Below, piece by piece: positions 45,376-58,924 of a stretch of 64,000 bases of DNA. Under the pieces are notes generated by a model, which searched no databases, had not been told where the DNA came from, and saw only the letters and a list, made by a program, of their open reading frames with translations. The position numbers and the translations under genes are program-made. Source of the stretch: Atriophallophorus winterbourni (taxonomy: Eukaryota > Platyhelminthes > Trematoda > Plagiorchiida > Microphallidae); assembly GCA_013407085.1 (NCBI GenBank), contig JACCGJ010020178.1:54383-118382 (forward strand). Reading direction: 5' to 3'. Within the stretch, counting starts at the first letter, position 1. Each line of letters begins with the position of its first letter.

Positions 45376-46502
45376 TTCTTAGGATCCAGATTCCGGATAC
45401 AAGATTCAAGAATTGACGGTAGAAATGAGCTTATAACAGCATAACACTATAGGATATGCAAATAAATGCGAACAAATATTCAAAATCAAGGCGTTGTGAA
45501 ATCGACAGACATTTATCAATGAATTTCATAAAGTGCTATGTCAAAGAATAAAATTAAATTTATTAAATTATGATGTTGTTCACATTCCCCGTAATTACAT
45601 ACCACAACCGTTTTCTGACTGTTTACAGTCATCAGAGTGAGACAGTAAAATAGGTTTAGTAAGTTTTAAAACAGCTGCCATGTGTAAAAAAAGTGATACT
45701 TTATTGCTACTGTTAAATATGGTTCTTACAACGTTCAAACGAAGAATCACTCAGTGGTTCTTGGTCGGGGACACAAGATGCGTAGAAATAACAAATGTAT
45801 TGTGTTGCTCACATCCCCTGCATTTACACACGACAACCGTTTTCTGACTGTTTGCTCTCACCAGGTCGATACAGTAAGATTAGGCTTGGTTAGAATGGAA
45901 ACAGTGCAAAAGTGATTAAAATTCAATATAATGTTGAAACAAGAGTAGTAGACACATCGTGTTCAATTCAATGAACAAGCGTGTCGCAAGAAAAGTCAAA
46001 TTTGCATCTTGATCCGTTGGGGGGAACCATGAACTGTGGGTAAAAGATTGAGCTTAGCGACAGAACAAAATGCTCATTTGCATGCATTTCCATTACACAC
46101 ACCCTGACGGGTCCGTGTACTCATTGGGTATAGACAGTAAGATCAGGTTCCGCAAGCGCTTGTTTGACGGCATAACATTTTTAAGGAACACTGCACAATG
46201 TTACCAACTTGGTCAGAACGCAGAGGTTCATATTCTATCAATGTGAATAAAACCAGATAGCTTGCAAGTTGTCGCAAACTCATGTAGCATAATCCACATG
46301 TGATCCATGGCTCCTTATTAAGTGTCTGTGGAAGAATGTATGAAAGCATCTCATTTATTACTTGATAAATTATTGTGAAATAATAGGGTGATACTGAAGG
46401 TCACAACACAGCACAATCTCTTTTGAACGAAAACCGACGTAGGCAGGTTCAGAACTATGTTCACACTGGTTAATTTTACAATCATTAAACTGTTCTGAAA
46501 TG
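45376..46502. repeat. Stretch with several foldback-family arms
   Basis: Arms at about 45575-45680, 45800-45905 and 46070-46165 share (T)GTTGCTCACAT or ATGCTCATTTGC, GACAACCGTTTTCTGACTG and ACAGTAAGATTAG boxes with the palindromic element at 13931-14153. No coding region is recognised. Confidence 0.5.
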
Positions 46503-48133
46503 TTATTCATAGATTTATTAATAGATTATATGCAGGTAAAAAGCTATGCTTTACAAGACCTACACAAATGTACATTGGGTCGGATGGTAAAAAATATTAA
46601 AATATTGTTAGGTTATTGTCAAACATAAAAAAACATACTTGTCCATGTGGATATCTAGCAATTTCTTGAAAACTTCAACGGTTCCAGATTGTACCACATG
46701 AGTAGGTAAACTGTTCCACAGTTGCACATTGCGAACGGAAAATGCATATTTGCGGCAGTTCAACCTGCTATGTTGTTGGTAAAGTTTCGATTGGTGACCT
46801 CGCAGATGTGTGTTATTGGAATGATGAGACCGCCAGGATGATTTGTTTGATTAAGCACTGTCCAAATGAATATTAGTGCTCCTCGCTTCCGTCTGTATTC
46901 AGCCGAATGCAAATTCAACAATTTAAGTCGCGTTTCGTATGGATAATTTGATAGTCCAAGGAGCGGTTTTGTCGCTCTGCGCTTTGGAGTTTCTAATAGC
47001 AGAATATCTTTTTTTAACCAAGGATCTCATACCGTTATAGCATATTCAATATGAGGACTGATGTACGTTGAAATCAATTTGCAGGCAATTTTGACGTCAA
47101 ACGAACCTAGGACTCTTCTAAGGAGACCCAAGTTGTTTTCAGCTTTGCAGGTAGCCAGTCGAAATTGCATTGAGTTTCCTAAGTCTGATTGATTAATCAC
47201 ACCTAAATCTTTTTCGGAGTAGGCGATTTTATTAACAATGCGACCAAGATAATATTCTTTGCTCGACTTGCTGTTGAGAGACATTAGGCTGCATTTCGAA
47301 GCACTCAGAGGCATTTCGTTTTCTAGGGACCAAGTGTGAATCATATCGAGATCTCGTCGCTGGTTCTGCGTGTCGTCTGTGGAGTTTATCATGCGACAAA
47401 GCTGTGCGTCATCAGCGAAAATAAGCACGGACGACTGCAATACAGTAGGCAAGTTGTTTATATATATTAAAAACAAAAGCGGTCCGAGGACTGATCCTTG
47501 TGGGACACCACGGGCAACTTTAATCGACTCGGATAGTTCGTTTTTGACTCTCACGTACATCTCACGAGATATCAACCATTCTTTAATCCATGCATGGAGT
47601 TTACCCTGTACTCAGTAGGTTAGTAGTTTTGACGAAAGTATTTCGTGATTCACACGATCGAAGTATTTTAAGAAATCGATATAAATTACGTCTACGGAGT
47701 TGCCGGCATCCAGTAGCTCAGACCAAGATTCTTTTGCTAATAACAAGTTTGTCAGGCAGGATCGTTTTTTCCTAAATCCATGCTGTGCCTCGGAGATTAA
47801 ATGATTAATCTCAAAGTGATTCCGTAAGGCATCAGCTATTATGGATTCCATTACTTTTGATAGCACTGGTAATAACGCTATCGGGCGATAGTTTAAAGGA
47901 TCATTTATTTTGCCACCCTTGTAGATGGGACTAATCAGGGCAGTTTTCCAAGTTTTTGGTACAAAGCTCTGCTCGAACATCATCGTAAATACGTCAGATG
48001 TCAGTATTGCCAACTCGGAAGATAGATTGTGCAAAATGTTTGCGTGTATATTGTCTATACTGGGTGAGCCTGTTCTTTTCATCGTCATTAAATCTGATTG
48101 AACAACGTTTGAACGAAACTCCACCCCGTGAAA
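46503..48133 (-). mobile_element. CR1-like LINE, RT and 3' end (5'-truncated)
   Basis: The minus frame 48226-47612 carries RT fingers (KTWKTALISPIYKGGKINDP, NYRPIALLPVLSKVMES, HGFRKKRSCLTNLLL) and motif A changed to IDFLKYFDRVNHE. A stop after SKLLTY is followed by 47575-47027 with GVPQGSVLGPLLF and FADDAQLC. The 3' end lies near 46503. Same family as 22040-24605. The 5' end at 48133 abuts sequence like 20838. Confidence 0.87.
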
Positions 48134-49969
48134 AATTGTTGCGTTATTCTGGATTGGAAGCAATGTTGCAATGTTGTTGGACTTCAAAATAGTATATTTC
48201 GAATGAAGAAGTTGAGACGAGTTCAATGATATAAGAGCCGTCTAGATCCGTCAATAGAGCGAGCAATAAGATCCAAGAGTATCAGAGCACAAATGTTTAC
48301 GTCCGCATCGTAGCCTGTATGCTATGATATCCGGGCATTTACTTCAAATAGAAACATTGCCATTATGAGCAACCCAGAATTTCCGCAAACTTTTAATATA
48401 ATAACTTACATTACTTTGTTCATCCATAATCGCCTTGAGTGCTTGATAAGGAATCACTATGTGATTCTGCGTTTGAACACCGCGGTTCTTTGTACGAACC
48501 CTGTGTAAAGGTGGCATTCAAGTTTAACTTTTTTTACTCAAACGGTATTCGGAACATGTTCACATCTGTCATTCCAACGGATCAGCAATACATACCCGAG
48601 ACCTGTAGTACAATCTGCTTTGTAGTCTTAACTGGAAAATTCAAATTGTGCAGCTAATTATTTTATCTTGTCTATATCTGCTCGCGACATACAAACAATT
48701 TGTATTATGAGAGTAAATTTCAGCTGATTTTTTTCCGACTTTTCCTATCAAGGCATCGGTGGGATCTTTATGGTGCTTTATGGTAAACCAGTGGAAGGTG
48801 TTTTTATTCTATCCGTGTCTGTTATACTTGGAACAGTTGACCTGATACTGGAATCATTCAACTAAGTTTTATTAATTTAATCGAGTGAGTTTATATCCAA
48901 ACATTTGTTTAGTGATTTTTTTGTACAATTAGAAGTTTGATTTGTTAGTGTATGTTATTGTTTTACATTCATATTTAATTTTCATCCTCATGTGATTGTT
49001 GTTGAGTTTAATGCTTTTAGGAAAATTAAATACCCTGATTTACCGTGAATTATTCCTAGTCAAACATTTACAGTGAGCGTTCAATTCGCTTCGTTCTTCT
49101 ATTTGCATCGAAAGATTGGCATTTTCTTCAAAACGTACCTCCATACATACGAGATTTAATGTATAGTCATCGAAAGGTACTGTACGAAAATTTTCGATGT
49201 TCCGTCAGTAGAATGGCGACTTCGTTGAGACTATTAATCGTCGAGTTGTTATCGCTAATGGTGTATCGAGTTCGAAAGGGCAAGAATTAAGAAAATAACC
49301 GCAACTTGACTGAGGTGATTGGAGATTATTCCCAGTGATCCTAGGTTTCGATTGCGTAATAACGACGCTTGTTTTGCGAGTTAAACAGAATGAACAATTT
49401 TAACATCCTTCTCCTTTCAAAATATTATTTCGAACAGATAAAATGAAAGGTTTATTAGTCACAGCGTGGTACCAATGCGAAAATTTTGCACCTCATGAAA
49501 TTCGAATTCTCATACGACATAGTGTGTACGAACATGAATGATCCCGAATTTGTTCCACCACATCTAGGTCGGCGAATTCAATAATTTAAGTTTTCTGTAT
49601 GCCACAAAATTAAGTTGTTTATCTTGCTGTTAGAATAATGTTCAATGCTTTCCGGCTATATACTACCCCAAAAAACAGTCTTCGCTGTTAGCACTGGTCA
49701 CCATAGTGTATCCCGTAACGCGATGTCTGGATACGTAATATCACGTCACAGATGATCTTGGTTATAGTCGGTCATGATATTGCTTTCATGCAAACTGTGA
49801 CAGATCTTGATCATCTAAATCACAGGATCTAACTAATAATGACAAATTACCAAGCAGCTATTACATATGTAATCGCGGCCGAGTGAAAGTATCTAGTGAT
49901 TTATCATGGGCTGAAAACTTTGATTAAATTATTGAAAGACGCATGCTTGTTGTAGAGATGAACTTCAAA
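48134..49969. other. Mostly unassigned
   Basis: 48134-48330 matches 20838-21060. About 48785-48870 resembles the 3' coding end of the CR1-like element (compare 53897-53960). I see nothing recognisable in the rest. Confidence 0.4.
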
Positions 49970-50560
49970 CGGCTTGAAAATACGTTAGTGGCCTTCCTAT
50001 CATTTGCGTGTTAGGAAGCGCAGAAGCCAGTCCCAAACAAAGCCTTAACCACGTTGATTGAAAATCGTAATGGGAAGACGAAACTACTGCGAAATCATTT
50101 ATTTCTCCAGAAATCGATCAAAGTCTCTTCCAACAACTCGGTGACACCAATGACTCTGCACAACAGACCAGTAGTCAACCGAATGGAAGTGTTAAAATAT
50201 CAATTGATGTTCATAAGCTAAGGCATAATGTTTTGAACACGAAAATTCCACAAAAGACAAACATCGAAGTGCCAAGGTAATTTGTAGTAATCTCACCGAA
50301 TCAACATCGCTGTCGCTAAAGCAACACGAATCAGATAACGGGAAAAAATTGGAATGATTTTTGTTAAAGCTTAGGTAGAACTGCCTCACGTGCAACGTTG
50401 ACCAGATTATTTAGCCACCCGAACTCACCTTGTGCGAACGCATCCAGGTTACTGGGTATAGTACTAACGTCTGTACAAGATGTAGAAATCTTGTATCTTG
50501 TATCTTGCTCGCTTCATCCGTTTAGGGGTAACCAAATCCTCAGCACTCATGAACGAGTTG
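49970..50560 (+). mobile_element. Degenerate LINE ORF1-like fragment
   Basis: In broken frames it resembles the reverse of 19800-20230 (EIDQSLFQQLG-like, DVHKLR-like and PKRQT-like boxes). It lies on the same strand as, and 5' of, the CR1-like ORF2 at 51061, consistent with ORF1 remains. Confidence 0.45.
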
Positions 50561-51060
50561 ATAAGCGGCTGGAATAATTTTGCGCGCTGACTCTTAAATG
50601 AATTACTGCTCGATTACAAGTCGTACACAAGTGATTTTAATATTTTCGTGATCGTCTCGTCAAGATCTATCGAATAATTCCATCTTTGCTCTACGGAAGG
50701 GAAACACGTTGATTTTTCCTATTTGGGATTAATTTACATGTTACAATCACGCGTACATAATTTAGCAGTCTATTACGCATATACATGAACTTACATTCAC
50801 TTGAAAGAGCTCAGGATTCTACATCCTCTGAGTTCTCTCTCAAGATTGCATTTCGATTGTGGGTATCATCCTTGTTATGGTTTGCAAATATAAACCTTAA
50901 TTTGTTCAAGCTTCGACTTCATCTCATCGAAAACCATCGATCTATATTACATTGCCTACATGAAGCATGACTCGCCGCGCTAACTTGGACACCAAAACAC
51001 ACACGACCGCACATAAACGCGAAACGATGAAACAGAAAGCCGTACGATAAAAGCTCAAAG
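50561..51060. other. Unassigned, between LINE ORF1-like and ORF2
   Basis: Nothing is recognised. The short frame 50785-50970 looks accidental. Confidence 0.4.
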
Positions 51061-54000
51061 TATGTACGAAAGGTCTAACTGCCAAGGCAAGTGCTGTGAC
51101 CTGTAATGTCTGCTCAGGCAAAATACACGTTATCTGCGATACGACCTTGACGAAGGAAGCGATACTATCGGGGGAGTTTGCTATACCTGCGCCGAATGCA
51201 GACATAGTTCATGTGGTCTCTGTGACCCACACCCCATCCTTGTTGAGAAAAACAACTATGAAATGCATCTACACCAACGCACAATGTCTCGGAAACAAAA
51301 TCGGTGAACTGCGTGCGGTTTTTCTGAGATGTTCACCAGACATCATCGCCGAAACGGAAACGTGGCTGCAGACTCAGCAAACAAATAGTGAACTAGAATT
51401 ACCAGGAATGTCACTTATTTGTCATGACTGTAAAACCAGAGGAGGAGGAGTAGCTTTGTATTATAGCCAAAACCTTCTGTGCCGTGAGATTACGGTTCCA
51501 GACATCGTGTTACTGGATACACTCTGGTGCTCAATCCGACTAGCTAATGGTGAAGACTGTGTTTTGGGAGTAGTATATCGCCCACCGTCTGCACAGGAAA
51601 CTTACAATCTGGCCCTACTGGATAAAATTCGCATGGTTACTTCCAGATACACTTGTGGATTTTTGATTATGGGTGACTTCAATTTACCGAATCTGCAGAG
51701 CAGCACCATTTACCCAGAACACTCCCTCGAGCGCGCATTCAGTGAGTTGTTTGACGATATTCCTCTTTATAACCACATTACATGTAATACCCGATACCGC
51801 GGAAACGATTTACCCTCACTCTTAGATCTCGTTCTGACAAGCAATGAACATGACATTGATAACGTTGCTTACGAAAGTCCACTGGGACTAAGTGATCACG
51901 TCGTCATTCAGTTTGACTATCTGTTTAAAGCTGTAAGAACAAATGATGCCCGTAAAAGAGTTAGGCGGATCAACACCATGGTGTTGAGTGATGCTTTGAA
52001 AAACACGTTTAACTGCCAACCGGAAACCAGCAACGTACATGAGTTTTGGATATGGCTAATATCTAATCTCGAAAGTTCAATCGAAGTGAGCTCCGAATTT
52101 GTCCTCAGGAACTCAAGAAAAAACTTTGAATTTAAATTAAGAAGCCGAACTCGTAAGTGGTTAACGGTACGAAACATTGCTTGGCGACACCATCGGCAAA
52201 ACCCATCATCCGAGACCTGGGAAACATTCGTTTACTGCGGAACAAAGTAAACAAATTTGTCATCCAAGACAAGTTGTGCTTCCAAGAAGTGATATCAAGC
52301 ATGATGGAGCGAAACCCCAAAATACTATATCGTATGGTTAACGATCAAGCTAAGGTAAACCTGGAGTAGCGTCCGTGAACACATCAGCTGGACCAACAAC
52401 AACTGCAGCAGAAACTGCTGATGCTTTAGCCACGTTTTATTCATCGGTATTCAACCCGATAGAACATGCAATAAACAGCCCAAGTCCAACACTTTCAAAC
52501 ACGGTTGCCCTAAGTGAAATAAGTGTCACTGAGAAACGCGTCCTCCAAGGTTTATTTAATCTTAAAACCGGAAAGTCTCCTGGGGCCGACGGAATAACCC
52601 CGAAAATATTGAAGCAATTTGCGAGTTTGCTATACAAACCACTCACTTATTTGTTCGAGCAAACACTGGCAAGCGGAGTGATTCCTACAGATTGGAAACG
52701 AGGAATAATTTCTCCAATTTACAAAGGTGGAAATCGCTCCGATGTTTCCAATTACCGACCCGTTACTCTGTTACCAGTGATTTCAAAATTACTTGAGCGA
52801 CTCATTGTTGACGATCTAATGAAACATTTCGAGAATAATCAGTTGCTTTCGAGGAACCAGCATGGATTCAGACGAAATTATTCCTGTTTGTCTAATTTAC
52901 TGGTAACGCTAGATGATTGGACAAAATCGGTAGATAAAGGACAAGCAATACACGCGTGCTACTTAGATATTTCAAAAGCATTCGATCGTGTTGAGCATTC
53001 CCTACTACTGCAGAAGCTTGAAAGGCTTGGTATCACTGGAAAGTTGCTGAATTGGCTAAATGACTACCTGACAAATCGCACTAACCAGGTACGTGTTGAT
53101 GGTGCATTATCCAAACCAATTGCAGCAACTAGCGGAGTTCCCCAAGGCTCAGTCCTTGGTCCGATCCTCTTTGTGGTTTATGTCAATGAGATACCGTGAA
53201 TTGTTCGATGTAAAATTTCGTTATTTGCGGACGTCATAAAGATTTGGCGCAGCAGTAGTCTAGAAGCCTGTCTGCTATTACAAAAGGATCTTGATACGCT
53301 TCACAGCTGGTCGTTGAAGAACAAACTGCCATTTAACTTTAACAAATGTAGGATCATGATTGTGGGGAATCGAGTAGAGTTCATATATCACATAGGTTCG
53401 TATGTCCTTGAAAATTGCAGTTAAGAAAAAGATTTGAATGTCTGGATATGCTCCAGTTTAAAAACATCACTTCAAACTAACAGTGCCTTTAAAACATCAA
53501 CACGTGTTCTAAATCTACTCAAACGTGTATTCTGGAAATTTTCGCCAAAGATATTACCAAGGATCATGAATACATACTTGAGACCAGTCATGGAATACGG
53601 TGTGCAGTCATGGTCTCCGTGGCTCAAGAGGGATGTGGAACTTATGCAGCGAATCTATCACCGCTCAACGAAACTAGTTCTAAGCATCCGAAACAAACCA
53701 TATAAAGAAAGGATAGCTCAACTGAATCTGTTCGATTTTCCCTATCGACGATTCAGAGGAGACCTTATCCTACTTTACCAAACATTCCATACCCCGAACC
53801 ATCCCTTACAGGATTTATTCACGTGAAGGGATACGAGGAACTATCGGACCCATGAATATGTGCTGGTCGTACACAATTCCCGCCTGAACTGTAGAGGGTA
53901 TTTTTACTCTGTCCATGTCTGTTTTACTTGGAACAGTTTACCTTCAACCGTTGCTCACGCCACTAGCTTGCATAACTTTAAAACGAAATTAGACGAATTT

Positions 54001-54063
54001 TTATTACATTATTCGTTTCCAGAACACTTATATACAGCCTTGACGATTGCACTCGAGCTGTAG
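51061..54063 (+). mobile_element. CR1-like LINE, near full-length ORF2, degenerate
   Basis: The frame at 51096-52250 has a Cys-rich start (CNVCSGKIHVIC), then APE endonuclease motifs: TNAQCLGNKIGELR, ETETWL, GDFNLPNL, SLLDLVLTSNE, GLSDHVVIQFDY. After a frameshift near 52200 the RT runs at 52375-53199 with GKSPGADGITPKILKQF, WKRGIISPIYKGGN, YRPVTLLPVISKLLER, LDISKAFDRVEHS and GVPQGSVLGPILF. Motif C reads LFADVIKIW, with Val for the second Asp. The thumb (53434-53826) and C-terminus (FYSVHVCFTWNSLP) follow. At least four frame breaks make it inactive. Confidence 0.9.
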
Positions 54064-54084
54064 ATGTTGGGGAAACCAACAATC

Positions 54085-54460
54085 TATGTTAACTCGATAT
54101 GTCGAAAGCATTTGACCGTGCAAACCACAGTGTTCTCTTACAAAAGCTGGAACGTTGTGGTATCACTGACAGACTGTTAGCCTGGTTACAAGATTACTTG
54201 ACTAACCGGCTTGTGCAAGTCTCTGTGGACGGTGCTCTATCGAAATCGGTAGCCGTGACAATTGGAGTGCCTCAGGGTTCCGTCCTCGGAACAATTCTCT
54301 TCGCACTTTATACCAGTGACATACCGGATCTCATTAAACGTAAGATCGTACAGTTCTCGGACAATATAAATGTGTGGTCTCGAGCTACCTCACATAGTGG
54401 GATCAGGCAAATGCCCGGGCAATCCAAAACGTGTACAAATATTTTCGAAGATTCAATGTA
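54085..54460 (+). mobile_element. CR1-like LINE RT palm fragment
   Basis: Reads DMSKAFDRANHSVLLQKLER, LAWLQDYLTNRLVQVSVDGA, GVPQGSVLGTILF and a mutated FSDNINVW box. Related to but distinct from the element just upstream; truncated on both sides. Confidence 0.8.
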
Positions 54461-54610
54461 ATTATTGTATCACAACATTGTCAAGAATACCTCTTATCTT
54501 GCTGCAGGCAAAACCGTTTGTTCGCGAAGCTAATGCTCACGAGGAAATTAACTAACAGAAGGTTTACGGCACAAACTATTGACGTGCACTTTACTGTTGC
54601 GCTGAGGCGT

Positions 54611-55075
54611 TCACACCAATTCGATGAACGCAGAGGTTAGTGTTAGCGGTTTGTGAACCGTTAAAATCATGAAGTCACGACCTTCCAATAGGTGACGGAA
54701 ATGGCGTATTGCTAAATATATCGCAAGTAATTCGCGGCCAAATGTGCTGTAGCGGGTATGTGTGGGATAAAGCTTCTGCGAAAAGAATGCTAATGGTCGG
54801 ATTGTGTTCTTACGGTATGGTTGTAAAACAGCTCCCACAGCCGTTTTGGAGGCATCGGTCGTCAATGATAAAGGTAAGGTTTGGCCTGGATCAATGAATG
54901 ACAGTTCGGTGGCACTGCAAAGAGCCTTATTGGATGCGGCAAAAGTTATAAAGTGTCTCTGACGAAAGCTGAAGTGATTTTGCTTTGGAGTTGAGTAAAT
55001 CAGTCAGCGGTGCAATTATTTTTGCACAGATTGGAATGAAACGGCGGTAAACGTTTATCATACCTGTAAGATACA
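54611..55075 (-). mobile_element. Ty3/gypsy LTR retrotransposon fragment (RT end and RNase H)
   Basis: The minus strand reads INVYRRFIPICAKIIAPLTD, a frameshifted connection, then TTDASKTAVGAVLQ, RPLAFFSQKLYPTHTRYSTF, GRELLAIYLAIRHFRHLLEG and HKPLT. This is the RT tail and RNase H core typical of Ty3/gypsy pol. No LTR, integrase or protease is nearby. Confidence 0.85.
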
Positions 55076-56061
55076 ATTTAAGATTCATGTAGCTTTGAAA
55101 TTCATTCTTATTCCTTTCTACTTTCGACCTGTATACAATACTGATTTTTGGTGACTTGAATTGGGTTTTGTTTATTGGTTTTACAGAATTTAGATATCAA
55201 ACCTTACTTTTTGTAATTAATTTGTGTTATTTGAAATCTGTTAATAATCTATCCGTCATTAATAAATTTGGTTGACATTTTGGGCACTTGTAATTTGCTT
55301 GGATTTTGACACCAAATTTAGGTGTCAAGTATTTTTGATAGAGACATTTTGGACGTCAAGTTTGGTAAAGGAATTGTTTAAATTTTTTATCCCAGGTCGT
55401 CTTTGATTTGAATTGAATTGTTTCTGGAGTATTTTGGCTGCATTTTATTTTGCTTTTACGACACATTACCGTTGAGGTTTGTATTATTGTTATCGTAACT
55501 GTCAATTACGGTTCCGCAGTATATCCGAATCGTTGTTCTGAATTTGTCAAACTAAAAACGGGTGGTCTACGCGTTAACCAACGATACAATACTCAACTGT
55601 TCCGGGTTGTAAAAATGAGGTGAGCCAAAAGTGCTCAAATGTTCCAAATGACAAAAATGCTGATAAGATAGACAATACAATGGTGAACAATCTTTTTTTG
55701 TTTTCTCCAAATACCACGTGCAAAAGATGTGGAATTTAATGGCAGCCAAACATTATGAATTAGATCAATAAAACAAAAGCGCGTGTACAACTGGATAGGA
55801 CAGTAACGGAAATGTATAAACATAACAATGGCAGATAAAAACTGTGTATTAAGGGAGTATCAATGCGAAATCCAGGATCTCTTGTAAAAATCTTGATTCA
55901 CTGCACTTGTGTTGCAGTCGCTTACTGGATTCTTATTCGTTCGAATTGGGTACACCGTGAACGATGAAAGCTCGGTAATTTATAACCTCTGTTGCTAGTT
56001 CCGGATAAATAAAACAAATTTGTCTTTCTCAGTACCGAAAATCGGAAATTATTCGTACAAG
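55076..56061. other. Unassigned AT-rich stretch
   Basis: No gene is recognised. A VPGCKNE-like string at about 55600 is discussed under rejected items. Confidence 0.4.
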
Positions 56062-57250
56062 ATTTTAAGATTCAACATTCAAGATTTATGGTTGAAAAAA
56101 CTATTAACTTTACAATAACCATAAGGTCGAACGATAGGTACAAATGTATATATGTGTAAATAAAATCAAAATCAATGGGACGATGATAGTTTATTAATAG
56201 TTGGTGGCAAAATGTGGATTAGCTCTCATATAATCGTTGAGTTCGATTTGAGCATAAAAAATTACGGGTATGGAATTCTAAACAAAGCACGCACGCATCG
56301 AATAAAAATACCTGCTGCAGTTCCCTTTAGAGTGTGGTTTTGCCTACTTGCACCATGACCATGGCTGTTGCTGGAAGTTCGAAGGTGGAAGGTTATATCT
56401 AGGGGGTGGGAAACAGTAGTAAGTATTTTCTATGTGAGTATAAGATCATCTCACATTCTCGTTTGTGCAAGTGTCCTCAGCTCCATTTGTCTGATTCGCC
56501 CGGCGAATGGCGTATTTTCGAGTCCAATGACCAGCTTAGAAGCTCTCTGTTATATGCAATCCATCCGTAGGATGTCTTTTTGGAGCCATGATGTCCAGAC
56601 TTGTGCGGCATTCTCTAGAACCGGGTGTATATATGTGTTCATCATAAGAGAAAAAACACCCCGAGTAAAAACATTTAAATATCCGCCGTGAAATGCCGAG
56701 CAGCGAGAACAGCTTTCGTAAATGACTTCGTATTATAAACCATTTTCCAAACTACCGCAAATCCAGACACCCAGGCCCTTTTATTCCAAGGTGTACTCCA
56801 GGATTCTGTCACCGAGCTCACATGGATAGGAATAGCCAAGGTCACGACCGATATGAATGAAGGTGGAATTTGCATATTCAATGGCAGTTTATTTTCGGAT
56901 GATCCGTTTCAAAAAGCATTAGAATCGTTTTGTAGGAAAATACAATCATCAGCATTGCTGATTCGCCCCTACACTTTTATATCGTCAGCAAACAGAACCA
57001 CCTTAGTGTCATTTGGTATTTGCAAATCGTTCATATAGATTAGGAAAATATTGGTCCGAGCACTAATCCTTGTGGAACACCGCCAGTAACATGGATTTTC
57101 TTCGACAATAGGCCCTCCACATGAACTCTGATGCTTCTGTTGCTGAGGCAATCACCTATCAATTCATATAGTAATCAATAATACCGTGTTTCTTTACCGT
57201 TTTCAAAAGTAAAATATGATCTACTCTGGCGAAAGCTTTAGAAATATCCA
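56062..57250 (-). mobile_element. CR1-like LINE 3' part, degenerate
   Basis: The minus strand shows GVPQGLVLGPIF-like and LFADDIKV boxes near 57100-56970. Further down come thumb and C-terminal pieces matching 57816-58525 (SKLVIGLEN-like, TLAQ) and a (TTCAAGA)n-type tail near 56062-56090. Confidence 0.65.
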
Positions 57251-57815
57251 GGTGACTGGGGATAAAGTAACCTGGGGATTAAATGTCAGACGATTAAGTT
57301 TCAGTAAACCGTTCCGCAGACCCTAAATTACAGCTAGTTTAAATTTAAACAATGACATTTCACCACTGTTTCAAGGCTCACTGAACCAAAATATGCTCTA
57401 TGGGTCAGAGGAATAGAACAGTATTCTATAAGTCGATCGAGGTCAAACCGCATATACTGTCTTAACGTTTCCATTTCATTGCTTCCATTTTTCACCAGGT
57501 TAGTATATTTCACTAAGCTCAGTATCTAGACTTTCGGCATCATCCTTGTTATCATTAGTTTTGAGGCTTCAATGAATAATTTAAATCGCTCGGGTCCAAA
57601 TTTTAAGAACTTAATCAACCATACTCTTCTTCAGTAGTGTTAATTTGAGGGGGCGCGCAGCTTTAACTTCGTATATCGGTCATGTTGGGAAACTATAATT
57701 ATTGATAACATCTGTATTATTCGTTTGGATAGCGTCACTAATAAATTTCCATTGTTGTATTTCGTGATTGGAGTCACACATGACATCCAGAATATCAGCA
57801 GCTTCAGGAACGTTC
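57251..57815. other. Unassigned
   Basis: No feature is recognised, apart from a few bases that may continue the flanking LINE. Confidence 0.35.
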
Positions 57816-58525
57816 AAGATTCAAGATTCAAGACTCAAGATTTATGGTTGAAAAAGCAAATAACTTTACAATAATCACAGGGTGGAAATATAGGTGTAAA
57901 TATATATATATATATATATCAGTATGAATAAAATCAAAATCAATGGGACGATGATAGCTTGGGGCAAAATTCGGATTAGCTCTCATATAATCGTCAAGTT
58001 TTGATTTGAATATAGATAAACTGTTTGAGCTTATCAAAACGGAAGGTAGGGAATTCCAAGCAAAGCACACACGTACCGAATAAAAAAACCTGCGGCAGTT
58101 CCGTTTGGAATGTGGTATTTCCAACTTGCAACCATGGCTACGGCTGTTGCTGGAAGTTCGAAGGTAAAATAATATATCCAGGGGGTGGGAAACAGTAGTG
58201 AGTATTTTGTATGCGAGGATGAGATCTCCTCGCAATCCCCTTTGTGCAAGTGTCCTCATTTCCAGTCCTCTGAGTCGCCCGGCGAATGGCATATTTTCGA
58301 GACCAATGACAAGCTTAGAATCTATCCGGTATATGCGATCCAGGAGTAAGATGTCTTTTTGAAGCCATGGTGTTCAGGCTTGTGCGGCATAATCTAGAAC
58401 CGGGTGTATATATGTATTCATCATGAGATGAAAACACCCCGGGGGAAAACGTCCAAATATCCACCGTAACATGCCCAGCAGCCGAGACGCGCTTTTGTAA
58501 ACGGTTTTCCATTGTACACCATTTT
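57816..58525 (-). mobile_element. CR1-like LINE C-terminal and 3'-end fragment
   Basis: The frame at 58292-57828 reads RTLAQRGLRGDLILAYKIL, then FFYSVRVCFAWNSLPSVLIS and FKSKLDDYM. Upstream are ILLLDRIYRID and SKLVIGLENMPFAGRLRGLE in another frame. A TTCAAGATTCAAGA tail lies at 57816-57840 and a (TA)n tract at 57900-57918. Second copy of the family at 56062-57250. Confidence 0.75.
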
Positions 58526-58924
58526 TTCACGATTATATGGACTACAACACTCGCGCTCGTTCACATTCCCAATGTTCCTATTTACTGTCGGTTTTGACCC
58601 ATCTGAACACTCTGTGTTTTCTTGAACTGTCTCGCAACAACTATGCCGATAAAAGTATACCTTCGAGTTCTTTTTTACTTTGCAACATTTCCGTGAGCAA
58701 TCTCGATTTATTTTGGCGCAGCACTTTGAGAGCACGAGTAAAGCGAGTCAGTAAAACCGGATTGATTGTTTTTAAAATCAGCCTAGTGCACAGTTCCAAC
58801 CATTTGTTTAAATCATACTGCTGTCTACTATAGAATAGTGTCTTAGTTGCATTGGTACAGATAATGCTGAGCGAAACTCTTTTTGAAGCAAGATTCTCAA
58901 AGACAACACTTGATGAGGATGGCT
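58526..58924. other. Unassigned
   Basis: I see nothing recognisable. Confidence 0.35.

Noticed and set aside
55590..55700. TVPGCKNE..QKCSNVP string recalling a THAP or BED-type zinc finger
   Set aside because: The first Cys is missing, no AVPTIF-like or downstream His/Cys pattern follows, and stops interrupt all frames.
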